This document shows, one piece after another, positions 44,224 to 52,850 of a DNA stretch of 64,000 bases. Every line of letters begins with the position of its first letter. Position 1 is the stretch's first letter. The translations under genes were made by a program, and so were the position numbers. The notes under the pieces were generated by a model, which was not told the origin of the DNA, did not search any database, and saw only the letters and a program-made list of their open reading frames with translations. Location: NCBI GenBank assembly GCA_018970085.1, contig JAGWXD010000008.1, positions 1 to 64,000 on the forward strand. The letters are read 5' to 3'. This stretch comes from Cyanobacteria bacterium REEB459. GTDB taxonomy: Bacteria > Cyanobacteriota > Cyanobacteriia > Phormidesmidales > Phormidesmidaceae.

Positions 44224-45525
44224 TTAAGTGACACCGCCGGATAAAATCTCTAGCATGGCTGACATTTTCATGCGAATTTCCTCCGCTTCCTGGGCTGGGT
44301 CAGACTCAGCCATTACTCCGGCTCCAGCCTGAACAAATAGCCGCGCCCCATATTTATAAAGGCCACGAATAGTCAGGGCAAAGCGGCAGTCTTGCCCTGA
44401 GATCCAGCCCACGATGCCGCCAAATAGCCCTCTCGGAAAGGGTTCTATTTGCCGCAACAGCTCTATGGCCTGGGTCTTAGGAACGCCACTGACCATGGTG
44501 CTGGGAAACAGGGCCAGGGCCGCATCTAGACAGTGGTGGTCAGCCCTGAGTTGACCTTTAAGGAAGGAACTTAAATGCACAATTTGGTTTTGCTCAACCG
44601 TATCAAGCAGGCGACTGACCACCAGGGTTTCGGCTTCGCAGTAGGGGTGTAGCTCTCCAATGATCTGTACCAGAGCCAGGGTGTGTTCGGCTAGTTCCTT
44701 GCGGTCTCTTAGCAGCTCCCTGGCAATGCGATAGTTTTCTTCAGGATGATTAGCTAAAACCCGGGTACCGGCTAAAGGATTGGCGGTAATCATCCCCTGC
44801 TCTACACGAATTAGCAATTCGGGGGAGGCGATGGCAGCTCCCACAGACTTAAAATCCATCAGAATGGCGTCAGTAAACTTTTGTTTCAGACAATACTGAG
44901 AAAATAATGTTAATAAATCGGCGTCGTAATTAAAGCCTAAATATCGAGACAGAACGACTTTGGTGATATCTTCAGACAAACAGTTTTTAGCGGCTTTGAC
45001 GGCCTCAATAAAGGCTTGCTCAGAAAATTCCACATCTGCAAAAACAGCCTTAAGATCACCCCCGACTGCTGCGGTAGACCCCCCATTGAGCCCTGGGATC
45101 GAAGGGTCTAGAACTGCGGCTAGAATATCGGGATTGTTGCCCTGATATTCAATGTTTTGGGAGTGAATCACCAGCCGATGTTCGGGAATAAAAAACTGAA
45201 CCAGGGGAAAGCTGGCACTGCGATCGGGGGCAAAACCCTGGCCACTATCACAGGCATCAAAACCAATGTAGCCGAAGGCTTTAGTGTTATGAAGGGCTGC
45301 CTGATCGCCAATTTCCTTCAGCTTGCAGATCCAGGATTGGCTATTAACCGATTCCCCAGCCAGACAGGTAATTTTTTTGCTGGCTTGCCAGCCAATTTCG
45401 GCACACCCCTGGGTGATGTGAAGATAGTAGGGTGGATTAAGAATCTGGCGTTCTTGCAGCCAACGCACCATGGTAATGGGATTGGGTCTAATCCCATCGG
45501 GCGTGGTGATAATTAGGTTTGGCAA
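44224..45525 (-). CDS. salicylate synthase-like chorismate-utilising enzyme
   Basis: 433 residues, one chorismate-binding domain. The TKVVLSR segment carries a Lys where water-adding members (isochorismate and salicylate synthases) have their base and anthranilate or PABA synthases do not. NPLAGTR, RKELAEHTLAL, VSGVPKTQAIELL, GLFGGIVGWI and FVQAGAGVMAESDP follow the MbtI/Irp9 order. It may be a salicylate synthase or a divergent menF; the neighbouring genes do not decide it. TTG 45525 opens the frame; an internal ATG at 45471 is the alternative. Base composition is somewhat AT-richer than neighbours. Confidence 0.6.
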   Translation of the reverse strand: MPNLIITTPDGIRPNPITMVRWLQERQILNPPYYLHITQGCAEIGWQASKKITCLAGESVNSQSWICKLKEIGDQAALHNTKAFGYIGFDACDSGQGFAPDRSASFPLVQFFIPEHRLVIHSQNIEYQGNNPDILAAVLDPSIPGLNGGSTAAVGGDLKAVFADVEFSEQAFIEAVKAAKNCLSEDITKVVLSRYLGFNYDADLLTLFSQYCLKQKFTDAILMDFKSVGAAIASPELLIRVEQGMITANPLAGTRVLANHPEENYRIARELLRDRKELAEHTLALVQIIGELHPYCEAETLVVSRLLDTVEQNQIVHLSSFLKGQLRADHHCLDAALALFPSTMVSGVPKTQAIELLRQIEPFPRGLFGGIVGWISGQDCRFALTIRGLYKYGARLFVQAGAGVMAESDPAQEAEEIRMKMSAMLEILSGGVT

Positions 45526-45736
45526 GTCATGTGCAGGCGTAGATATCAGTACCCATTCTAAGGCGAGAGGAGTTCGAGATAAACCCGACCGGAGCCCGGG
45601 GAAAACTAATAACTCTGGCGGGAAGTTTTTTAATAGGCTGATGAGTGTTGCTGAGTATAGTATAGGTGCAGTGATTCAGGCCCTCATTAAACTACCTGGC
45701 TGACGCCTGTTGCCCTATTTCTCAGGACCTTTGCCC

Positions 45737-46996
45737 ATGCCCCTGCAGCAGTACCTTCAGATTAACGGTCAGCGGCTAAATCAGCGCCTTCAAGAGCTGG
45801 CTCGCTTTGGTCAAGCAGCCGATGGTGGAGTCTCCCGGCTGGCCTTCAGCCCGGCAGATGCCCAGGGCCGACATCAGGTGCAGCAATGGATGCAACAAGC
45901 TGGGCTCGAGACTCGTCTGGATCCAGCTGGCAACCTGATTGGCCGACTACCCGGGCAGTTGTCAGGACCGGCCCTGGCCACTGGTTCTCACCTGGATACG
46001 GTACCCGGTGGCGGTAAGTTCGACGGGGTGCTGGGGGTGCTGGCAGGCATTGAAGTAGCTTCTACCCTAAGGGACAGCGCCCTGGTGCTGACCCACCCCT
46101 ATGAGGTAATTGTTTTCACTGACGAAGAAGACACCATGATTGGCAGTCGGGCCATGGCCGGGACAGCCCCTCTAGATGCTGCCGCCTATCGCCGTAAGGA
46201 CGGTAGCCCCATTGATGATTGTGTCAACCAGGTCGGTGGTTGCTGGAGCCAACTCGCTCTGGCAAGGCGCAGCCGGGAGCAGATTTGCGCCTTTGTTGAA
46301 CTGCATGTAGAACAGGGCGGTGTGCTGGAAACGGCGGCCCGGCAGATTGGGGTGGTGCAGGGGGTGGTTGGTATGCAGCGCTATCAAATCACTATTACTG
46401 GTCGTCCCAACCATGCCGGCACCACCCCCATGGACCTCCGCCAGGATGCTCTGGTGGCGGCGGCCCAGGTGGTTTTAGCGGTAAATCGGTTGGCTACTTG
46501 TCCCCCCGGGCAACGGGTGGCTACGGTGGGAGCATTGCAAGTATGGCCCAATGCCGCCAATATTGTCCCTGGCCGGGTACAGGCCAGCCTGGATGTGCGG
46601 GACTTAGACCAGGGGGTAATTGACCATCTGGTGCAGTCCTTGAGCTTGGAAATAGCTGCGATCGCTGAGGCTACCCACACCTCTATTGACATCGTGCCCC
46701 AACTACAGGTGGCCCCCAGCCCAGCGGCCGATCATATTCAAAAAATAATTGCAAGGGCCAGTGCCGATCTGGGGTTGAGCATCATGGCCATGCCCAGTCG
46801 GGCTGGCCATGATGCTCTGGAAATGGGACGTTTTACCGACATGGGTATGATCTTTGTTCCCAGCCAGGGGGGGGTTAGCCATTCTGAGGTGGAGTATACG
46901 CCGCCTGAAGCCTGTACCCAGGGGGCCAATGTCTTGCTAGAGACCCTGCTGCAACTAGACCGGTACTACAGCCTGGAGCAGATGCGGCAGCCATGA
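45737..46996 (+). CDS. hydantoinase/carbamoylase family amidase (M20 metallopeptidase fold)
   Basis: About 419 residues. Metal-binding motifs GSHLDTVPGGGKFDGVLGV, FTDEEDTMIGSRAMAG, ELHVEQGGVLE and the C-terminal MPSRAGHDALEMGRF, and the dimerisation lid with RPNHAGTTPM. Family members hydrolyse N-carbamoyl amino acids, ureidoglycolate or allantoate; the specific substrate is not visible. I choose ATG 45737 with AGGA about 10 bases upstream rather than TTG 45710. Its stop overlaps the ATG of the next gene (ATGA), so the two are translationally coupled. Confidence 0.82.
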   Translation: MPLQQYLQINGQRLNQRLQELARFGQAADGGVSRLAFSPADAQGRHQVQQWMQQAGLETRLDPAGNLIGRLPGQLSGPALATGSHLDTVPGGGKFDGVLGVLAGIEVASTLRDSALVLTHPYEVIVFTDEEDTMIGSRAMAGTAPLDAAAYRRKDGSPIDDCVNQVGGCWSQLALARRSREQICAFVELHVEQGGVLETAARQIGVVQGVVGMQRYQITITGRPNHAGTTPMDLRQDALVAAAQVVLAVNRLATCPPGQRVATVGALQVWPNAANIVPGRVQASLDVRDLDQGVIDHLVQSLSLEIAAIAEATHTSIDIVPQLQVAPSPAADHIQKIIARASADLGLSIMAMPSRAGHDALEMGRFTDMGMIFVPSQGGVSHSEVEYTPPEACTQGANVLLETLLQLDRYYSLEQMRQP

Positions 46997-47778
46997 TTAC
47001 CCTGATGACTGACTTTGGTCTCCAGGATGTTTATGTCGGGGTGATCAAAGGGGTGATTGCCAGCCATTCTCCCACCACTCCTTTGATTGATTTAACCCAC
47101 AACATTGCCCCTCAGGATTGCTATGGGGCCCGGTTTCAGCTTTTGAATGCCTTTCCCTATTTTCCCCCGGGTACCATTCACCTGGTGATTGTTGATCCAG
47201 GGGTTGGTGGGCACCGTCGGGCGATCGCGGTGCAACTGGCCGGGGCCTATCTGGTGGGTCCCGACAATGGCGTATTTAGCGGTGTTTGCGATGATTACCC
47301 AGTACTGCAGGCGGTCGAACTAGATCGCCCCCTCTACTGGCGCACGCCGACCCCCAGTCCCACCTTCCATGGCCGGGATATTTTTGCCCCGGCAGCCGCC
47401 CATCTAGCCGCAGGGGTGCCCCTAACGGCTCTGGGTACGCCGATCTCACCGACCTCCCTGAAGCGCCTAGAGCTACCCCCTGGCCAGCCCACAGATCGGG
47501 GCATAGAAGGCTGTATTCAGGCGATTGATCACTTTGGTAACGCCATTACGACTCTGCCCTCCAGTAGACTAGATAACCGACCCTGGCAGGTGCAGCTGGG
47601 TGCAACGGTGATGCCTGGCGTGACTACTTACTCCAGCGTTCCAGAGCAAGCCCCCCTGGCTCTAGTCGGTAGCCACGGCTGGATAGAAATTGCCCTGAAC
47701 CAGGGCCGGGCTGAGGCGGTCTTAGGCCTGAAGGTAGGCCAGAAGATTCAGTTGATTTGGCCTCAGGATCATCATTAA
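46993..47778 (+). CDS. SAM hydroxide adenosyltransferase (DUF62)
   Basis: 261 residues. The N-terminus LMTDFGLQDVYVGVIKGVIAS with the Asp pair, DLTHNIAPQDCYGARFQL, VDPGVGGHRRAIAV, VGPDNGVFS and HGRDIFAPAAAHLAAG are hallmarks of the DUF62/chlorinase-fluorinase fold; proteins of this group lacking halogenase features hydrolyse SAM to adenosine and methionine. Overlaps the carbamoylase gene by 4 bases (ATGA). Confidence 0.88.
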   Translation: MITLMTDFGLQDVYVGVIKGVIASHSPTTPLIDLTHNIAPQDCYGARFQLLNAFPYFPPGTIHLVIVDPGVGGHRRAIAVQLAGAYLVGPDNGVFSGVCDDYPVLQAVELDRPLYWRTPTPSPTFHGRDIFAPAAAHLAAGVPLTALGTPISPTSLKRLELPPGQPTDRGIEGCIQAIDHFGNAITTLPSSRLDNRPWQVQLGATVMPGVTTYSSVPEQAPLALVGSHGWIEIALNQGRAEAVLGLKVGQKIQLIWPQDHH

Positions 47779-47800
47779 TCCCCAAAAAACCTGGCAATCC

Positions 47801-48232
47801 TTAAAAAACCTGGTGAATCAGGTCCCCTAGATGCCCCGGCATTAAATTAATGCCAACCGCCGATTTAATTAGATAGGCTCCTAGAAACAGGGTCACACTA
47901 ATCATTAGATTCACCCCCAGCAACAACACCACCGCTGTCAGCCAATTTAATAGGGTGTTAAAGCGACTAAGGGAGTGCTGACGGGGCGATCGCCGGCGGT
48001 CTTTGCCGACAAATAAAACAATAAAAAAACGCCCAAAGATTACATCAATATCAAAACGCAGATCAACAATTTTAGGAGAGGGCCGGGGCATGGCCAGATC
48101 AATTACCCGGCTAACTTCCCTGAATTGCTGCGGGGTGAGACTGGCCCGTACCTCTGGAGCCATACGGTTGAGATAGTCTGAGACTTGGGGTGGTTGGATG
48201 GGTGGACGATTTTGTCTGAAAAGCTTCATCAT
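47801..48232 (-). CDS. conserved two-helix membrane protein
   Basis: 143 residues. N-terminal soluble half (PPQVSDYLNRMAPEVRASLTPQQFREVSRVIDLA, then DLRFDIDVIF) followed by a hydrophobic stretch FGRFFIVLFVG and a membrane helix LLNWLTAVVLLLGVNLMISVTLFLGAYLI. I do not recognise a named function; the pattern fits uncharacterised cyanobacterial membrane proteins. It converges on the DUF62 gene. ATG at 48232 and 48229 are equivalent starts. Confidence 0.6.
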   Translation of the reverse strand: MMKLFRQNRPPIQPPQVSDYLNRMAPEVRASLTPQQFREVSRVIDLAMPRPSPKIVDLRFDIDVIFGRFFIVLFVGKDRRRSPRQHSLSRFNTLLNWLTAVVLLLGVNLMISVTLFLGAYLIKSAVGINLMPGHLGDLIHQVF

Positions 48233-48376
48233 TTAATTAGGGGTATGGGTGACTAGGAGGGTTGAAAAATCTGAAAGTGGCTTTAATCTATAGAAACATC
48301 TACCTATACTCCAGCCGTCCAACCCTTGATACACCCCTGGCCATTCTCTGTATTCTGAGTTGACAGTCCATCTACT

Positions 48377-48964
48377 ATGCCCTTAGCGCCGCTGTCCTGT
48401 TTAACCCTGACTCTCCCTGCCCTGGCCATGTTTGGGCTGCCCTTAGATAGCGTCATGTCTACCCAGGGCATTATGGTCATGCTGCTAGCTGCCTACGCTG
48501 GGGCCATGTGGATGTTCCTCAGGAGTGCTCCTAAGGTTTACACCGTGATGGTATCTGACCTGGAGATAGCCCGGCGCTTCTATGGCACTATGTTAAACCT
48601 GCCCTCAGCCGATGTGCCTCTGCATTATTACTATAATTATGATCAAACCTTGGGCAGTCCGGGCATTGATCCCCTATCGATGGCAGGGTCGTCGGGCTTT
48701 GCCGCCCAAGCCACTGTGGCCGGTGCCGCAGGGCTCTGGTACCAGTTGCGTAAAAATACCCAACTCCATATTATCGGTGGTGCCAGTCTGGGCAACCGCA
48801 ATCAACAGCGTCATGTTTGCTTTGACCATAGTTGCCTTGAGTACCTGCTAATGCAGATTCAGCTGCGCGGGGTAGATTACAAAATTCGCTCCGAGAAGCC
48901 GCTAAATTTTTTGGTCAGAGATTACGATCAGTTGGTGATTGAAATGGCTGAAGTTGATGGTTAG
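48377..48964 (+). CDS. VOC/glyoxalase-like domain protein with N-terminal membrane segment
   Basis: 195 residues. Residues about 28-48 (TQGIMVMLLAAYAGAMWMFL) are a membrane segment. Then VYTVMVSDLEIARRFYGTMLNLP is the opening of a vicinal oxygen chelate (glyoxalase/bleomycin) domain, followed by LHIIGGASLGNRNQQRHVCFDH and a closing VRDYDQLVIEM. Metal ligands are partly visible (HVCFDH, VIEMAE). Substrate unknown. Its stop is 19 bases before the RluA-like start, same strand. Confidence 0.65.
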   Translation: MPLAPLSCLTLTLPALAMFGLPLDSVMSTQGIMVMLLAAYAGAMWMFLRSAPKVYTVMVSDLEIARRFYGTMLNLPSADVPLHYYYNYDQTLGSPGIDPLSMAGSSGFAAQATVAGAAGLWYQLRKNTQLHIIGGASLGNRNQQRHVCFDHSCLEYLLMQIQLRGVDYKIRSEKPLNFLVRDYDQLVIEMAEVDG

Positions 48965-48985
48965 CAGCCTGGCTACCCCGGAGTG

Positions 48986-49999
48986 ATGGCCACTAACCAG
49001 GGCTGGATCTATCGCGACCGCATTACTTCCTCCAGTCAGGGGGTGGCCATTCTGGACTTTTATGCTGAGCGCTACCGCCATTCCAGCCGATCTGATTGGC
49101 AGGCTCGCCTGGAGGCTGGCCAAATCTGGGTAGACCATCGGCCGGCCACTGCCCAGGATCGGTTACAGGCGGGCCAGGTGCTGGCCTACCACCGCCCAGC
49201 CTGGCAGGAACCACCGGTGCCGCTAGATTTTCAGGTGATTTACGAAGATGGCGACCTGTTGGCGATCGCCAAGCCGCCGGGGTTGCCCGTCCTCCCTGGT
49301 GGTAACTTCCTTACCCATACCCTGCTATACCAGTTGCAGCAGCGTTATGGCAACCCGGCTCCCATACCGGTGCATCGCCTGGGCCGAGGCACCTCTGGCG
49401 TCATGGTGATGGCTCGCTCAACCCAGGCCCGGGCTGGCCTGAGCCACCAGTTTCGCCACAGTAGCCTGGCCCCTACCGCAGGGGCTAGGCTGGGCAAGAT
49501 CTACCGGGCGTTGATAACCCCTGGTGATTATCCCGATCAATTCACCGTCACCACCCCCATCGGCAAACAGGCCCACCCAACCCTGGGCCATCTCTATGCT
49601 GCCAGCCCTACCGGTAAGCCCGCCCATAGTCAGGTGCAGGTATTGCAGCGGGGGCCGACCGCCACCCTGGTAGAGGTGGCAATTACCACGGGTCGGCCCC
49701 ATCAAATTCGCATCCATCTAGCGGCGGCGGGTTACCCCCTACTGGCCGATCCCCTCTATGGCCCCGGAGGCATCCCCGCTAGTCGGCTGCAAACCCCCAG
49801 GGAATTTGCCTTAAGCCCTTTCCAGACCTTGGCGGTACCTGGGGATACAGGCTACTATCTGCACGCCTATCGACTGCGCTTTCACCATCCCCGCCATCAA
49901 CAGCCCCTAGAGGTGATCGCTCCCCTACCCGACTGGGGCCAGGGGAGTGGCCTGCTGGCTTGCAGTGCCGGGGCGGCATCTGCCATCATGGGCTTATGA
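48986..49999 (+). CDS. RluA-family pseudouridine synthase-like protein
   Basis: 337 residues. Short S4-like N-terminus (RSDWQARLEAGQIWVDHRPATAQDRLQAGQVLAY), then IYEDGDLLAIAKPPGLPVLPGG, VHRLGRGTSGVMVMAR and IRIHLAAAGYPLLADPLYGPGG. The catalytic motif in most RluA enzymes is HRLD; here it is HRLG, so the nucleophile Asp position carries Gly (G133). The rest of the fold is complete. Its stop overlaps the start of the P-type ATPase (ATGA). ATG 48986 preferred over GTG 48983. Confidence 0.85.
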   Translation: MATNQGWIYRDRITSSSQGVAILDFYAERYRHSSRSDWQARLEAGQIWVDHRPATAQDRLQAGQVLAYHRPAWQEPPVPLDFQVIYEDGDLLAIAKPPGLPVLPGGNFLTHTLLYQLQQRYGNPAPIPVHRLGRGTSGVMVMARSTQARAGLSHQFRHSSLAPTAGARLGKIYRALITPGDYPDQFTVTTPIGKQAHPTLGHLYAASPTGKPAHSQVQVLQRGPTATLVEVAITTGRPHQIRIHLAAAGYPLLADPLYGPGGIPASRLQTPREFALSPFQTLAVPGDTGYYLHAYRLRFHHPRHQQPLEVIAPLPDWGQGSGLLACSAGAASAIMGL

Positions 50000-52740
50000 C
50001 TGAGTGGTATACCCTTGATATCCCTGAGGTTTTGCAGCAGTTGGGCACTATTGCTGGCTATGGGCTAAAGCCAGCTGAGGTGGCCCAACGCCAGCAACGC
50101 TACGGGCTGAATCAATTGCTAGAGCGCCCCCCCAAAGGTTTAGGATGGATGCTGTGGGAGCAACTCACCGCCACCACAGTGCTAGTGCTGATTGCCGCCG
50201 CCGCCATCGCGGCTGTTCTGGGAGATTACAAAGATACCCTGGCGATTTTAGTCATCGTTATTTTCAATGCTGGCCTTGGGCTTAATCAGGAGTACCGGGC
50301 CACCCAGGCTTTTGCCGCCCTACGCCAACTGGCAGTGCCCCTGGCTAAGGTTTGCCGCGATCAAGAGTGGCATTCGATTTCTGCTCGTCAGCTGGTGCCT
50401 GGTGACCTGATTCGCCTCGAGGCCGGAGATTTTGTACCGGCCGATTGCCGACTGATTGACAGCGTTAACCTGCAAGTACAGGAGTCTGCCTTTACAGGAG
50501 AGTCTGCACCGGTCAACAAAACTAGTCAGTGGCTAGCCCCGGCTGGTCTGTGCCTGGCCGATCGCCAGAATATGGTCTACCTGGGCACAGTGGTCACCTA
50601 CGGTCGGGGGCAGGCGGTGGTGACGGCCACGGGCATGGGCACCGAACTGGGACATATCGCCCAAGCGGTACAAACCATCGCTCCAGAGCCCACGCCGCTG
50701 CAAAAACGCCTGGACAGCCTGGGAAAACGCCTGGCCATCGCCACCCTACTGTTGGTTTTGGTGATTTTAGGCTTGGGTCTGCTTCGGGGTGAGAACCTCT
50801 ACATGATGGTTTTAACGGCAGTCAGTATTGCCGTTGCCGTGATTCCCGAGGGTTTACCAGCGGTGGTGACGATTACCCTGGCCCTGGGAGCTCGCCGCAT
50901 GCTAAGCCGTCAGGCCCTGATTCGAAAGTTACCCGCGGTGGAGACCCTGGGATCGGTCACCACTATTTGTGCAGATAAGACTGGTACTTTGACTGAAAAT
51001 CGTATGACCGTTGTGGTTTTAGAGGTGGCTGGACAACGGCTGGATTTAAGCTCCCAACCCTTACCGTCGGCACCTCTGAGCCCTGGCTTCGACCTGTTGC
51101 TGAGCGCCATGGTGCTGTGTAATGATGCCATGCTCTGCTGCCAGGTTAATACCGATGTCAGTAAGGCCCTGGGAGATCCGACCGAGGTGGCCCTGGGGGT
51201 GGCAGCGGCGACTTTGGGGGTTGAGCCAGCCCAGCGATCGCAGCAATTTCCCCGGCTGCACGAATTTCCCTTCGATCCTGATCGCAAGGCCATGACCACT
51301 ATTCACACCATAGCCCTGAGCAAGCCGCCAGGGTTGCCCGCCAATCAGAGTCTAGATCGGGGTTTAGGCTCCAGGGATCAGCCTGATCTACTGTGGTTGC
51401 AGCCCATCCCCGCCTCTGCCCATCTGGTATTTACCAAAGGCGCCTTTGCGACCCTTATCGATCGCTGTAATCAACTTTGGGTCAATGGCCATATCGAAGC
51501 TCTGACCTCAGCTTGGCGGCAGCAGCTAGGTAGCCTCCACCAGCAGTTGGCCGCCTCCGGGGCCCGGGTACTGATGGTAGCCTTTCGAGTGCTGGAGCAA
51601 TTACCTGAACCACTGGTGGCAGCAGCGGTGGAAACACACCTGGTATTTGTCGGTATTGTCGGCATGGTTGACCCGATTCGGGCAGAGGCCAAACAGGCGG
51701 TCGAAATCTGCCAGCAGGCCGGTATTCGTCCGATTATGATTACTGGGGATCACCCCCTTACCGCTCAATATATCGCCCAGGAACTGGGCATTGCCAATGG
51801 TCCAATTCTTACTGGTCACGACCTGGCCCAGCTCACCTCTGAGCAACTGGTTGATCAAGTAGAGTCAGTTTCTATTTACGCCCGGGTCTCTCCTGACCAA
51901 AAACTCAGTATTGTGGACGCATTGCAAACCTGTGGTCAGGTAGTAGCCATGACCGGTGATGGAGTCAATGATGCTCCAGCCTTGAAGAAAGCCGATATTG
52001 GGATTGCCATGGGCATTACTGGGGCGGATGTGGCGAAGGAATCCGCCGATATGGTGCTGCTGAACGATAATTTTGCCACCATTGTAGCCGCTGTTCAGGA
52101 GGGGCGGGTGATCTATGACAATATTCGCAAATTTATTAAATACAGCATGACCGGTAATACCAGCGGCGTAGCCATTATGCTGCTAGCCCCGATACTGGCT
52201 ATGCCCCTGCCCTTGTTGCCTATCCAGATTCTTTGGATTAACTTGCTGGCTGACGGCCTACTGGCGATCGCCCTCAGTGTTGAGCCCGCTGAGAAAAAAA
52301 CCATGCAACGTCCACCCTATCGATCTAATGAAAACCTGTTTGGACGAGGAGTGGGTCGAGATATTATCTGGATTGGTGGGCTACTGGGTTTAACCATAAT
52401 GCTGTTGGGCTATGGCTACTGGTGGCGAGCACAGGACACCTGGCAAACCATGGTATTTGTTACTCTGGCCTTTTCCCGCATGAGTCTGGCCCTGGCCATG
52501 CGATCGAGTCAGGACTCCTGGTTTAGCCTCGACTTCTTTGGTAATCCCAGTATGTTAGGGGCAGTGGTGCTCACCTTTGGATTGCAAGTACTGGTGATTT
52601 ATCTGCCCTACCTGCAGGATTTCTTCCAAACCGTACCCCTGTCCTGGCCTGATTTAGCGATCTCCCTGGGGACTAGCACCCTGGGTTTCTGGGTGATTGA
52701 AGCGCAAAAATGGCTGGCCAGGCAAGCTGCCAGGTCCTAA
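49996..52740 (+). CDS. P-type Ca2+-transporting ATPase (PacL-like)
   Basis: 914 residues, P2A type ATPase. Phosphorylation site DKTGTLTENRM with D327, TGES (EFTGESAPVN), nucleotide-binding KGAF, hinge TGDGVNDAPALKKADIGIAM. Membrane helix 4 has VAVIPEGLPAVVT, as in Ca2+ pumps, and helix 6 has NLLADGLLAIAL. N-terminal cation-ATPase domain and C-terminal helices are present. The pump probably removes Ca2+ from the cytosol. It begins inside the RluA stop, so the two share a transcript. Confidence 0.9.
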   Translation: MTEWYTLDIPEVLQQLGTIAGYGLKPAEVAQRQQRYGLNQLLERPPKGLGWMLWEQLTATTVLVLIAAAAIAAVLGDYKDTLAILVIVIFNAGLGLNQEYRATQAFAALRQLAVPLAKVCRDQEWHSISARQLVPGDLIRLEAGDFVPADCRLIDSVNLQVQESAFTGESAPVNKTSQWLAPAGLCLADRQNMVYLGTVVTYGRGQAVVTATGMGTELGHIAQAVQTIAPEPTPLQKRLDSLGKRLAIATLLLVLVILGLGLLRGENLYMMVLTAVSIAVAVIPEGLPAVVTITLALGARRMLSRQALIRKLPAVETLGSVTTICADKTGTLTENRMTVVVLEVAGQRLDLSSQPLPSAPLSPGFDLLLSAMVLCNDAMLCCQVNTDVSKALGDPTEVALGVAAATLGVEPAQRSQQFPRLHEFPFDPDRKAMTTIHTIALSKPPGLPANQSLDRGLGSRDQPDLLWLQPIPASAHLVFTKGAFATLIDRCNQLWVNGHIEALTSAWRQQLGSLHQQLAASGARVLMVAFRVLEQLPEPLVAAAVETHLVFVGIVGMVDPIRAEAKQAVEICQQAGIRPIMITGDHPLTAQYIAQELGIANGPILTGHDLAQLTSEQLVDQVESVSIYARVSPDQKLSIVDALQTCGQVVAMTGDGVNDAPALKKADIGIAMGITGADVAKESADMVLLNDNFATIVAAVQEGRVIYDNIRKFIKYSMTGNTSGVAIMLLAPILAMPLPLLPIQILWINLLADGLLAIALSVEPAEKKTMQRPPYRSNENLFGRGVGRDIIWIGGLLGLTIMLLGYGYWWRAQDTWQTMVFVTLAFSRMSLALAMRSSQDSWFSLDFFGNPSMLGAVVLTFGLQVLVIYLPYLQDFFQTVPLSWPDLAISLGTSTLGFWVIEAQKWLARQAARS

Positions 52741-52766
52741 AATTTCAGCTTTTATCGACAATCAGT

Positions 52767-52796
52767 TTGATCAGTGCCCCTGGCTTACGTTAAATT
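52767..52796 (+). promoter_or_regulatory. likely promoter of ftsH
   Basis: TTGATC at 52767-52772 and TAAATT at 52791-52796 with an 18-base spacing, about 55 bases before the ATG at 52851. Moderately close to the consensus. Confidence 0.35.
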
Positions 52797-52850
52797 AAGT
52801 AAAGATTCATCTCATATTGTCGGCTGCTCCTGAATATAGGCCATTGGTTT

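Noticed and set aside
44019-44231. 70-residue plus-strand frame between the antiporter and the chorismate enzyme
   Set aside because: Ser/Arg/Ala-rich without motifs and partly overlapping the end of the minus-strand gene; looks like noise.
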